NCBI RefSeq assembly: GCF_030658505.1 | Contig: NZ_JAUTXR010000187.1 | Span: 1-24,974, forward strand | Direction: 5' to 3' | Length of the DNA: 24,974 bases | DNA from: Stenotrophomonas raiganjensis (SeqCode) | GTDB lineage: Bacteria; Pseudomonadota; Gammaproteobacteria; Xanthomonadales; Xanthomonadaceae | Shown: positions 17,320 to 24,889 of the stretch, one piece after another | Numbering within the stretch: position 1 is the first letter of the stretch | How the letters are laid out: each line of letters starts with the position of its first letter | Position numbers and translations under genes: made by a program | Notes under the pieces: generated by a model | What the model saw: the letters and a program-made list of their open reading frames with translations, nothing else | What the model was told of the DNA's origin: nothing | The model's database searches: none

Positions 17320-17814
17320 ATGATCCGATTCCTGCCGCGCCGGCTGCCACGCCCGCGCCTGCACGGCAGGCGCGCGGCGGGACTGTCGTTGCTGGAAATG
17401 CTGCTGGTGATCGCGTTGATCGCCGCAATCGGGCTGATCACCGCCGCAGGACTGTCGCGCGGTTTCGCCGGCATGCAGCTGCGCAGCGCCGGCAAGGACA
17501 TTGCCAATCAGCTGCGCATGGTGCGCGCGCAGGCCATCGCCCGCGGCGAGCCGCAGCGCTTCGTCATCGAACCGGCAAAGCGGCACTGGGAAGGTGCCAA
17601 CCAGCGCAAGGGTGACGTGCCGGCGCAGCTGCAGGTGCAGTTCGAAGGCGCCGCGCAGCTGGCCACCGCGCCAGGCCAGGGCGTGATCGAGTTCCACCCC
17701 GATGGTGGCTCCAGCGGTGGCCGCATCCGGCTGCAGCGTGACGATGCCGAATGGCGCATCGATGTCGGCTGGCTGACCGGCGAAGTCCGCTCCGGCCCCT
17801 GGCGGGCGCAATGA
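17320..17814 (+). CDS. xpsH: Minor pseudopilin XpsH (GspH family)
   Basis: A 164-residue minor pseudopilin. The leader is Arg-rich (MIRFLPRRLPRPRLHGRRAAG) and is cut before LSLLEMLLVIALI, with Glu at +5. A GspH-like body follows: the N-terminal helix continues as GKDIANQLRMVRAQAIARGEP, then beta strands with GVIEFHPDGGSSGGRI. It starts 6 bases after the xpsG stop and has only a weak Shine-Dalgarno, which suggests translational coupling. Its stop overlaps the xpsI start (ATGA). Confidence 0.92.
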   Translation: MIRFLPRRLPRPRLHGRRAAGLSLLEMLLVIALIAAIGLITAAGLSRGFAGMQLRSAGKDIANQLRMVRAQAIARGEPQRFVIEPAKRHWEGANQRKGDVPAQLQVQFEGAAQLATAPGQGVIEFHPDGGSSGGRIRLQRDDAEWRIDVGWLTGEVRSGPWRAQ

Positions 17815-18236
17815 AGCGGCGTGCGCGTGGCTTCACCCTGCTGGAAGTGATCATCGCTTTCGCCCTGCTGGGGTTGGCGCTGACGCTGCTGTTGGGCAGC
17901 CTCTCAGGCGGCGCGAAACAGGTGCGCGAGGCCGGGCTGCGCACGCGTGCAGTGCTGCATGCGCAGTCGCTGCTGGCCGAAGCCGGTGTTGCCTCGCCCC
18001 TGCAGGTCGGCCGCCAGCAGGGTGACTGGGAGCAGGGGCGCTACCACTGGGAACTGCAGGTGCAACCGTGGGTGGAGCCTCGGGCCGGAAACGGGGTGCA
18101 GGCGCAATCGCAGGCACCGGGTGCCCCCTGGTTGGCCGAGCTGCAGCTGCAGGTGCGCTGGGGCGACAGCGAACGCGAACAGCTTCGCTGGCGCAGCCTG
18201 CGCCTGCTGCCGCCAGACCTGGAGAACGCGCGATGA
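17811..18236 (+). CDS. xpsI: Minor pseudopilin XpsI (GspI family)
   Basis: A 141-residue minor pseudopilin of the pseudopilus tip (GspI-J-K complex in studied systems). The short leader MKRRARG is followed by FTLLEVIIAFALLGLALTLL, with Glu at +5. The body, with GRYHWELQVQPW, resembles GspI. The start ATG 17811 overlaps the xpsH stop in ATGA. The frame is open upstream to 17751, but that lies inside xpsH and would lose the clean leader. Confidence 0.92.
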   Translation: MKRRARGFTLLEVIIAFALLGLALTLLLGSLSGGAKQVREAGLRTRAVLHAQSLLAEAGVASPLQVGRQQGDWEQGRYHWELQVQPWVEPRAGNGVQAQSQAPGAPWLAELQLQVRWGDSEREQLRWRSLRLLPPDLENAR

Positions 18237-18865
18237 AGCGTCGCGCCGCAGGTTTCACCCTGGTTGAAGTGATGCTGGCGACGGTGCTGTTGGCCGGTGG
18301 CCTGGCGCTGGCGTTTGCCAGCGTGCGCTCGGCCATGGCAGTCAGCCAGCGCGGGGAGCAGATCGCTGCCGAAAGCGAACGCATGCGTGCAGTGGAGACC
18401 CTGTTGCGACGGCAGCTGGCCGCTGCGCTGCGCACGCCGCTTGAAGCACCCGATCCCACCCGCGAGCCGATCTTCTTCCAGGGTGAAGAAGATCGCATGC
18501 TGTTCGCCGCGGATCTGCCGGGTTATCTCGGTCGGGGCGGACCGTACCTGCATGCGCTGCAGGTCGATGGCCGCAACGGCCAGCAACGCCTGCTGCTGGA
18601 CCTGGTGCTGCTGCAGGAAGGCGAGCGCATCACTGAGAATCCGCCACGCCCCCCGGAAGTGCTGGTGGAGAACCTGAAGTCGGTGCAGCTGCGGTATCGC
18701 GGCATCGATGCCAGCACCGGCCAGGTGACTGACTGGATGCCACGCTGGGACGACACCCGGCGCCTGCCGATGCTGGTGGAGATCCGGATCGTGCCGGCCA
18801 AGGGTGCGCCCTGGCCCTCGCTGGTGGTGGCGCCGCGCGCCGGCGGTAGCGGAGGTGCGCGATGA
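18233..18865 (+). CDS. xpsJ: Minor pseudopilin XpsJ (GspJ family)
   Basis: A 210-residue minor pseudopilin. The leader MKRRAAG is followed by FTLVEVMLATVLLAGGLALAF, with Glu at +5. The larger C-terminal domain contains LLLDLVLLQEG and VLVENLKSVQLRYRG, a pattern usual in GspJ. ATG 18233 overlaps the xpsI stop by ATGA; an in-frame upstream start at 18068 lies within xpsI and is rejected. It ends in another ATGA shared with xpsK. Confidence 0.92.
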   Translation: MKRRAAGFTLVEVMLATVLLAGGLALAFASVRSAMAVSQRGEQIAAESERMRAVETLLRRQLAAALRTPLEAPDPTREPIFFQGEEDRMLFAADLPGYLGRGGPYLHALQVDGRNGQQRLLLDLVLLQEGERITENPPRPPEVLVENLKSVQLRYRGIDASTGQVTDWMPRWDDTRRLPMLVEIRIVPAKGAPWPSLVVAPRAGGSGGAR

Positions 18866-19725
18866 GCCGGGCACGCGGTGCGGCACTGGTACTGGTGCTG
18901 TGGCTGATTGCGTTGATGACCGCACTGGTCGGTGCCTTCGCGTTGAGTGCGCGTGTCGAGCACCTGCAGCAGCGGGTCCTGGATGACGATGCACGTGGCC
19001 AGGAGCGCGCGCGCGCGGGCCTGGAGTACGCGCTGACGCGCCTGTCCGCTGATCCGCAGCGGGCGCCCTGGCGCGCCGATGGGCGTACCTATCGCTGGCA
19101 GTTCGATGACGCCAGCATCGAGATCACGGTGCTGGACGAGAACGGCAAGATCAACCTGAACCTGGCCGACGTGACCCTGCTGACCGCCTTCCTCAAAGCG
19201 CTGGGCGAAGACGAAGGAGCCGCGCGGCAGCTGGCCGGTGCCATCGTCGACTGGCGTGACGAGGACAGCCTGCTGCAGCCCGGTGGAGGCGCCGAAGCGC
19301 CTGACTACGCGGCGGCAGGATTGCCCTACGGTCCGCGCAACAAGCGTTTCGAAACACTGGGCGAACTGCAGCGGGTACTCGGCATGCGCGGCCCGTTGTA
19401 CCAGGCCATGTTGCCGCACCTGACCCTGTACAGCCGGCAGGCACGGCCGGATCCGCAGTTCGCCAGTGCCGTGGTGCTGACGGCCTTGGGCCTGGACGCG
19501 GATACCGTGCTGGCCCAACGCGCGCAGCAGGAGCGTGCTGCCGATTCCGCTGCCGGTGGGTCGACCCTTGCCAGCAGCAGCGGCACCTATAGTATCGAGA
19601 CCCGTGCCACCGACGTTAGTGGACGCCGGTCGGTGCTGCAGGCAGTGGTACGCAATGGCTCGGGCGGGGTTCCCGGGCGGTCCTACACAGTGCTTCGCTG
19701 GGAGCAGGGAATGACAGCAAGATGA
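18862..19725 (+). CDS. xpsK: Minor pseudopilin XpsK (GspK family), pseudopilus tip
   Basis: A 287-residue GspK-type protein, thought to cap the pseudopilus tip with XpsI and XpsJ. The leader MSRARG precedes AALVLVLWLIALMTALVGAF. It lacks Glu at +5, which is normal for GspK and fits a tip position. The large globular domain includes VLDENGKINLNLAD, IVDWRDEDSLLQPGGGAE and RFETLGELQRVLGM, all characteristic of the family. The start overlaps the xpsJ stop and the stop overlaps the xpsL start, both as ATGA. Confidence 0.95.
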   Translation: MSRARGAALVLVLWLIALMTALVGAFALSARVEHLQQRVLDDDARGQERARAGLEYALTRLSADPQRAPWRADGRTYRWQFDDASIEITVLDENGKINLNLADVTLLTAFLKALGEDEGAARQLAGAIVDWRDEDSLLQPGGGAEAPDYAAAGLPYGPRNKRFETLGELQRVLGMRGPLYQAMLPHLTLYSRQARPDPQFASAVVLTALGLDADTVLAQRAQQERAADSAAGGSTLASSSGTYSIETRATDVSGRRSVLQAVVRNGSGGVPGRSYTVLRWEQGMTAR

Positions 19726-20867
19726 CGGCTTGGCAGGACAGTCTGCGGCAGGTGCAGGGCCGGATCGGCCCCGGCGCCGGTCGTTTCCTGCGCTGGTGGC
19801 GGCAATCGCTGCTGGCCTGGGTGCCGGCCCGCTGGCAGTGGGCCCTGGGCTGGGCCCAGGCACGCCTGCTGCTGCAGCGCGAAGGCGACCAGCTGCAGGT
19901 CTGGCGTGAGGCGGGCGAGCGCCGCGAATCGGTGGCGCGGCTGCCGTGGCCGGTGTCCGCGGGCGAACTGGATCGCGTGCTGGAAGCACGCCTGCGCAGC
20001 CTGCCACGGGTGTGGCTGCTGCCGGCCGGTGATGTACTGCGCCGACAGCTGCGGCTGCCGGCAGCGGCGGCCGATCGCTTGCGCGCGGTGGTGGGCTTCG
20101 AGATCGACCGGCAGACACCGTTCGAATCCAGCCAGGTCAGCTATGACGTACGTGAACTCGGTGCGGCCGGTGAAGGCCAGCTGCAGGTTGAACTGGTGGC
20201 TTGGCCGTTGCGGCAGCTGGAGGCGTGGCGCAATGACGTGGGCCAATGGGCCGACGCGCTGGCCGGTGTGGACGCGGTCGACGCGCAGGGCACCACGCTG
20301 CAGGTGAACCTGCTGCCTCCTGCACAGCGCCAACTGCGCGCCGATCCGATGCGGCGCTGGAACGTGTTGCTGGTGGTGGCTGCGCTGGTGATGCTGGTGC
20401 TGGCCGGCCTGCAGTTGCTCGACAATCGCCGCGCGGCGGCCGATGAACTGCGCGCGCAGGTCGAACGCAGTGCACGCAGTGCACGGGGCGTGGCCAGCGA
20501 GCGTGCCCAGTTGCAGGCGCTGATCGACGGCGCGGCGTTCCTGGAAAAGCAGCGCAGCCAGCGCGCCGGCACGGTGGAGATCTGGACCGAACTGACACGG
20601 CGCCTGCCGGAGGGCACCCACCTGGAAAAGCTGGCCATCGAGAGCAACAACCTGCAGTTGATCGGGCTCAGCCGCGAGGCGTCGCAGCTGGTGCAGCTGC
20701 TGCAGGACGCGCCGCAATGGCGCAAGGTCAACCTGACCGGCGTGCTGCAGGCCGATGGCGCCGCCAGTGGCCGTGACCGCTTCACCATGACTGCTGAGCT
20801 GCAGCCGTTGCCGGCAGTGGCCCCGACCCGGGAGGCGGCCGATGCCGATGCCAAGCGCGCGCCGTGA
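19722..20867 (+). CDS. xpsL: Type II secretion bitopic inner-membrane protein XpsL (GspL family)
   Basis: XpsL links the cytoplasmic ATPase XpsE to the periplasmic part of the platform. It has 381 residues: an N-terminal cytoplasmic domain of about 210, one membrane span at about 214-236 (NVLLVVAALVMLVLAGLQLL), then a periplasmic coiled-coil and ferredoxin-like (PilN/GspL) part with EIWTELTRRLPEGTHLEKLAI. The ExPF-like motif EIDRQTPFESSQVSYDV recalls PilM/PilN-type proteins. Similarity to classical GspL is low, so the name rests on position, topology and length. It overlaps xpsK by 4 bases and xpsM by 26. Confidence 0.88.
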   Translation: MTAWQDSLRQVQGRIGPGAGRFLRWWRQSLLAWVPARWQWALGWAQARLLLQREGDQLQVWREAGERRESVARLPWPVSAGELDRVLEARLRSLPRVWLLPAGDVLRRQLRLPAAAADRLRAVVGFEIDRQTPFESSQVSYDVRELGAAGEGQLQVELVAWPLRQLEAWRNDVGQWADALAGVDAVDAQGTTLQVNLLPPAQRQLRADPMRRWNVLLVVAALVMLVLAGLQLLDNRRAAADELRAQVERSARSARGVASERAQLQALIDGAAFLEKQRSQRAGTVEIWTELTRRLPEGTHLEKLAIESNNLQLIGLSREASQLVQLLQDAPQWRKVNLTGVLQADGAASGRDRFTMTAELQPLPAVAPTREAADADAKRAP

Positions 20868-21555
20868 CCGCTGGCTGGCGCTGGCGCTGCTGCTGGCAGT
20901 GCTGGGCCTGGCCTACCTGCTGCTGGTGCACCCCTGGTTCACCCAGCCGCTGCGCGAGATCGATGCCGATGTCGCGGCGCTGCGCGAGCGCGAGTCGCGC
21001 GTGCAGGCGCAGCTGCAGCAGCAGCCACAGATTGAACAGCGCCTGCGAGCCACACGCGAAGCCCTGCAGCAGCGGCCGGGCTTCCTGCGCGAGGCCACCG
21101 CCGAAGCCGCCGCCGCGGCACTGGGCGCCAAGCTGCAGGACGCGGTGGCGATGGCCAGCCCGGGCAACCGCAGCTGCACCATCAGCAACCGTACGCCGCT
21201 TACCGACAACCGGCGCGACGCCGAGTTCGTGCGCGTCGCCATGCAGGTGCGCCTGCGCTGTGGCGTAGCCGAACTGGCTACCGTGCTGCACAGCCTGGAA
21301 ACGGGAAGCCCGCGCTTGTTCGTGGACAACCTCAACCTGATCGCACAGCGCTTCCAGCAGTCGCCAAATGAATCGGGGCTCGGCCTGGACGTGTCGTTCG
21401 AACTGGCCGGCTACCTGCTGCCCGGTGCTGCTGCCGATGGTGCTGCTCCGTCACCGGTGGCCGAGCCGGGCGCGGCACCGCAACCGCCATCGGCCGCACC
21501 CGCACCCGCACCGGCTGCGCCGGAAGAGGGGCAGGAGGTGGCCGATGAAACTTGA
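20842..21555 (+). CDS. xpsM: Type II secretion inner-membrane protein XpsM (GspM-like)
   Basis: A 237-residue bitopic protein expected to pair with XpsL and XpsN. A short cytoplasmic N-terminus (MPMPSARRDR) precedes a membrane span at about 11-29. A coiled coil follows (about 38-75, REIDADVAALRERESRVQAQ), then a small periplasmic domain with two cysteines (in RSCTIS and RLRCGV) that could form a disulfide. The last 45 or so residues are Ala/Pro-rich. The start ATG 20842 has GGAGG six bases upstream inside the end of xpsL; ATG 20848 is an alternative. Assignment rests on topology and operon place more than on motifs. Confidence 0.85.
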   Translation: MPMPSARRDRWLALALLLAVLGLAYLLLVHPWFTQPLREIDADVAALRERESRVQAQLQQQPQIEQRLRATREALQQRPGFLREATAEAAAAALGAKLQDAVAMASPGNRSCTISNRTPLTDNRRDAEFVRVAMQVRLRCGVAELATVLHSLETGSPRLFVDNLNLIAQRFQQSPNESGLGLDVSFELAGYLLPGAAADGAAPSPVAEPGAAPQPPSAAPAPAPAAPEEGQEVADET

Positions 21556-22324
21556 GCAGATCAGCCTGCGCACCGGCTTCCTGCTGGCCCTGGCCGGGTG
21601 GGCGGCGGCGGTCTGGCTGGCCACCGGCTTCGGCCTCGGCAGCCAGTTGCCTGGCGCCGATGGCGGTGCCGATGCGGCACCCCCATTGCCGAGCCTGCCG
21701 CCGCTGGCGGCCGAGCGCATGGCCAGCGCCGACAGCTACAGCGCGATCGGCGAACGCCCGCTGTTCGCCGAAGACCGCAAGCCACGACCGTACCTTCTGG
21801 GGGGCAGCGAACCGGCTGCCAGTGCGGCGTTGCGCCTGACCGGCGTGTTGCTGACAGGCGACTTCGGCATGGCCACCTTCAGCACCGAACAGAACCGTTC
21901 ACTGCGCCTGCGCCTCAATGGCGACGCCGTGGACGGCTGGCAGCTGGTGGGGCTTGAACCGCGCCAGGCCACCGTGATCGGTCCTGGCGGCAGCCAGGTC
22001 CTGGAGCTGGCCGTGTTCAACGGCCAGGGCGGTGAACCGCCGACCGTGCTGCGCGGCGCCAACGGCGCACCGCCGGCAGGTGCGATCGTGGTGCCGCCCC
22101 CGGCAGGTGGCCCGCCAGTGCCCCCGCCGGCCACGGTCAGCCCGTCGACGCAGCCAGCGGGCCCCGTACCCACGGCGGCCGCGGCTCCCCCTGCCAACAA
22201 CAACGGCCCCAGCGAAGCGCAGATGCAGGCCATCCGCGAACGCATCCAGGCCCGTCGCCGCCAGCTGCAGCAGCAACAGCAGCAACAACCGTCGCCGCCC
22301 CCGGGCGACGGCACCAACCGATAG
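21545..22324 (+). CDS. xpsN: Type II secretion linker protein XpsN (GspC-like, without PDZ domain)
   Basis: A 259-residue inner-membrane protein that probably takes the GspC role of joining the platform (XpsL/M) to the secretin XpsD. Parts: short cytoplasmic N-terminus, membrane span about 10-30 (TGFLLALAGWAAAVWLATGF), Pro-rich spacer, and a homology-region-like domain about 60-165 with SYSAIGERPLFAEDRKP and LRLTGVLLTGDFGMATFS. A Pro/Ala-rich segment follows, then a charged helix ending in seven consecutive Gln and a Pro-rich tail. No PDZ domain is present. ATG 21545 has AGGAGG six bases upstream and overlaps xpsM by 11 bases; longer in-frame starts lie inside xpsM. It is named after Xanthomonas XpsN by gene order. 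Confidence 0.87.
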   Translation: MKLEQISLRTGFLLALAGWAAAVWLATGFGLGSQLPGADGGADAAPPLPSLPPLAAERMASADSYSAIGERPLFAEDRKPRPYLLGGSEPAASAALRLTGVLLTGDFGMATFSTEQNRSLRLRLNGDAVDGWQLVGLEPRQATVIGPGGSQVLELAVFNGQGGEPPTVLRGANGAPPAGAIVVPPPAGGPPVPPPATVSPSTQPAGPVPTAAAAPPANNNGPSEAQMQAIRERIQARRRQLQQQQQQQPSPPPGDGTNR

Positions 22325-22333
22325 AGTGAATGC

Positions 22334-24529
22334 ATGAGCCTGCGTTTCCTTCCCTGGTCCTTTGCCCTCGCGCTGCTGGTCGGCTGCAGCACCGTGTCCG
22401 CGCCGCATGTGCAGCGCAAGGGCAACTTCCCGCCTACCGCCGAGGCCGGCCAGGCGGCGGAGGTCGCTGCCGATGCCGCCCGTGATGCCCAGGGCGCTCC
22501 ACAGGCGGTGATCCGCCGTGGCACCGGTACCATGATCAACCGCGAAGCGGCCCGCGCGCCGGCACCTGCATTGCATGGCGCCAGTACCGGTGAAGCGACC
22601 TTCAACTTCGAAGGTGAGTCGGTGCATGCGGTGGTCAAGGCCATCCTCGGCGACATGCTGGGCCAGAACTACGTGATTGCACCGGGGGTGCAGGGCACCG
22701 TCACCCTGGCCACGCCCAAGCCGGTGTCGCCGGCACAGGCGTTGAACCTGCTGGAAATGGTGCTGGGCTGGAACAACGCCCGCATGGTCTACAGCGGCGG
22801 CCGCTACAACATCGTCGCCGCCGACCAGGCGCTGGCCGGAACGGTCGCGCCGAGCACGGCGCCGGCGGCCAGTGCGCGTGGCTTCGAGGTGCGGGTGATC
22901 CCGCTGCAGTTCATCTCCGCCACCGAGATGAAGAAGGTGCTGGAGCCGTATGCGCGGCCCAATGCCATCGTCAATGTCGACAGCGGGCGCAATGTGATCA
23001 CCCTCGGCGGTACCCGCGCCGAGCTGGAAAACTACATGCGCACCGTCGAGATCTTCGACGTCGACTGGTTGTCGGGCATGTCGGTGGGCGTGTTTCCGAT
23101 CCAGTCGGGCAAGGCCGAGCAGGTCGCTGCCGATCTTGAGAAGGTGTTCGGTGAGGAGAGCAAGACGCCCAGCGCCGGCATGTTCCGCTTCCTGCCGCTG
23201 GAGAATGCCAACGCCGTGCTGGTGATCACCCCACAGGTGCGTTACCTGGACCAGATCCAGCAGTGGCTGGACCGCATCGATACCGCCGGAGGCAGTGCGC
23301 GCCTGTTCTCCTACGAACTGCGCTACATCAAGGCACGCGATCTGGCCGAGCGCCTCAGCGAAGCGTTCGCCAGCAGTGGCAACCGCGGTGGTTCCAGCCC
23401 CGCATCGCTGGCACCGGGCGCGATTCCGTCGCAGCTGGGCAGCGACGGCGACCGTGGCACGGACAACAGCAGCAGTTTCGGCTCGGCAACGGGCGGCAGT
23501 TCCAGCGGTACCGGCAATGGCAGCATGAACCTGCCACAGCGCCAGTCCGGCAACGTCAGCGTCAGCCTGGAAGTGGAGGGTGACCGCGTTGGTGTTTCGG
23601 CGGTGGAGGAGACCAACACGCTGCTGGTGCGTTCGACCCCGCAGGCCTGGCGCTCGATCCGCGAGGTGATCGAGAAGCTGGACGTGATGCCGCTGCAGGT
23701 CCATATCGAAGCCCAGGTGGCCGAGGTCGCGCTGGATGGCGATCTGAAGTACGGCGTGAACTGGTTCTTCGACAACGCTGTGGCTGGGCGAGCGCTGACC
23801 GGCGCATTGGGTGGCGTGACCCTGCCAGCGGCTGCCGGCGGCTCTTGGAGCAGCTTCGCCGGTGCCGCAACCGCCGGCGAGGGGCTGGGCTGGGCGTTCA
23901 CCGGCCACAATGGCGCTGCGGTGGTCAGTGCGCTGGACAAGGTCACCGACGTACGCCTGCTGCAGACGCCGTCGGTGTTCGTGCGCAACAATGCAGAGGC
24001 CACGCTCAACGTAGGTGACAAGGTGCCGATCAACACCACCACGGTGAACACCGGTATCGGCACCGGTACCTACAGTTCGGTGCAGTACATCGACACCGGC
24101 GTGATCCTGAAGGTGCGGCCGCGCGTGACCCGCGACGGCACCGTGTTCCTCGACATCGTGCAGGAGGTGAGCAGCGCGTCCAACGTGCCGGACAACTGCA
24201 ATCCGACGGAGCGCAACTGCAACCCGCGTATTTCCACCAAGAAGCTGTCGACCGAAGCGGCGGTGCAGAGTGGCGACACCATCATGCTGGCTGGCCTGAT
24301 CACCGATACGGCGACCGATGGCAGCAGCGGTATTCCGGGGCTGAGCCGGATTCCGGTGGTCGGCGCGCTGTTCGGGCAGAAGAGCCGCACCAGCCGCCGC
24401 TCTGAGGTGATCGTGCTGTTGACCCCGAGCATCGTGCGCAACGGCCAGGAAGCACGCACGCTGACCGACGAGTACAGCCAGCGCTTCCGTGCGATGGAAC
24501 CGCTGAACCAGCCGCGCGCAAAGAAGTAA
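22334..24529 (+). CDS. xpsD: Type II secretion outer-membrane secretin XpsD (GspD family), lipoprotein
   Basis: The outer-membrane pore of the system, 731 residues. The N-terminus MSLRFLPWSFALALLVGC18 is a signal with a lipobox-like LVGC, so the secretin is predicted to be lipidated. Xanthomonas XpsD is known as a lipoprotein, which fits. Parts: N0 (about 88-165, FNFEGESVHAVVKAIL), N1 (183-245), N2 (249-317), and N3 (322-452) holding a Gly/Ser/Asn-rich insertion of roughly 50 residues. The secretin core (about 455-709) has VQYIDTGVILKVRPRV and IPVVGALFGQKSRTSRRSEVIVLLTP. A short charged tail follows. It starts 9 bases after xpsN with a weak GAGTGA ribosome site and is the last gene of the operon. 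No T-rich terminator follows. Confidence 0.96.
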   Translation: MSLRFLPWSFALALLVGCSTVSAPHVQRKGNFPPTAEAGQAAEVAADAARDAQGAPQAVIRRGTGTMINREAARAPAPALHGASTGEATFNFEGESVHAVVKAILGDMLGQNYVIAPGVQGTVTLATPKPVSPAQALNLLEMVLGWNNARMVYSGGRYNIVAADQALAGTVAPSTAPAASARGFEVRVIPLQFISATEMKKVLEPYARPNAIVNVDSGRNVITLGGTRAELENYMRTVEIFDVDWLSGMSVGVFPIQSGKAEQVAADLEKVFGEESKTPSAGMFRFLPLENANAVLVITPQVRYLDQIQQWLDRIDTAGGSARLFSYELRYIKARDLAERLSEAFASSGNRGGSSPASLAPGAIPSQLGSDGDRGTDNSSSFGSATGGSSSGTGNGSMNLPQRQSGNVSVSLEVEGDRVGVSAVEETNTLLVRSTPQAWRSIREVIEKLDVMPLQVHIEAQVAEVALDGDLKYGVNWFFDNAVAGRALTGALGGVTLPAAAGGSWSSFAGAATAGEGLGWAFTGHNGAAVVSALDKVTDVRLLQTPSVFVRNNAEATLNVGDKVPINTTTVNTGIGTGTYSSVQYIDTGVILKVRPRVTRDGTVFLDIVQEVSSASNVPDNCNPTERNCNPRISTKKLSTEAAVQSGDTIMLAGLITDTATDGSSGIPGLSRIPVVGALFGQKSRTSRRSEVIVLLTPSIVRNGQEARTLTDEYSQRFRAMEPLNQPRAKK

Positions 24530-24530
24530 G

Positions 24531-24660
24531 GGGTTTACGGCCGGGCTGCGCCCGGCACCCGCAGAGGCCAGAGCCGGAGCCAGAGCCAGAGCAACGGCAA
24601 CAGCGGGTTTACTGAGGGGTGGCGGGGCACTGTGGGTTTGCGGGGACGCCGTAAATACGT
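24531..24660. repeat. Composite intergenic repeat, right copy (inverted relative to the left edge)
   Basis: Directly after the xpsD stop is GCCGGGC-TGC-GCCCGGC (24540-24546 with 24550-24556), which could help protect or end the xps transcript but has no T-run. Next come hexamer units of the GAGCCA type (GAGCCG, GAGCCA, GAGCCA, GAGCAA at 24571-24594). The block closes with GGGGACGCCGTAAA (24643-24656), the reverse complement of 17-30. The order of blocks mirrors the left copy. A minus-strand open frame through it (24535-24960) shares a PGAARP-type end with the frame at the left edge and is repeat-derived, not a gene. Confidence 0.7.
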
Positions 24661-24722
24661 CCATGTAGGCTTGGTCGCCGCATCCATGCGGCTCACACCC
24701 CGCAAACCCACAGTGCCCCGCC
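24621..24722. repeat. Perfect 25-bp inverted repeat downstream of xpsD
   Basis: The arms at 24621-24645 (beginning GGCGGGGCACTGTGGG) and 24698-24722 are perfect reverse complements, 52 bases apart. The spacer holds a smaller hairpin GCCGCAT-CC-ATGCGGC (24677-24692). As RNA this would be a very stable long hairpin. As DNA it resembles a palindromic mobile or REP-like unit. No transposase gene is present. Confidence 0.85.
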
Positions 24723-24746
24723 TTCGACAGTTTCCTGCTGCTGTTG

Positions 24747-24790
24747 GTAGGTGTCGACCTTGGTCGACACGATCCACGCCACGCGTGGAT
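24747..24790. repeat. SMAG-like (GTAG-headed) palindromic element
   Basis: GTAG (24747-24750) is followed by GTGTCGACC-TT-GGTCGACAC (24751-24770), a 9-bp stem. A second hairpin follows, ATCCACGC-CAC-GCGTGGAT (24772-24790). A GTAG head and paired stem-loops are the hallmarks described for SMAG repeats of S. maltophilia, which are mobilised in trans by REP-associated tyrosine transposases. No such transposase is in this window. Confidence 0.65.
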
Positions 24791-24799
24791 GACTCTCCA

Positions 24800-24889
24800 T
24801 CGAAATCGAATATTTCGATATCTGTGAGATCTGAGCCGAGCATGGCTTGTATGTTCCTCCTGGCTCCTACGCGGTATGTAGGAGCCAGG
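24800..24889. repeat. Further hairpins in the terminal intergenic region
   Basis: TCGAAAT-CGAAT-ATTTCGA (24800-24818) is a 7-bp stem. CCTGGCTCCTAC (24859-24870) pairs perfectly over 12 bp with 24878-24889, loop GCGGTAT. The second also presents GTAG at the start of its right arm and may be another SMAG-type half. From 24890 to 24974 no gene or motif was recognised; the window ends there. Confidence 0.55.
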
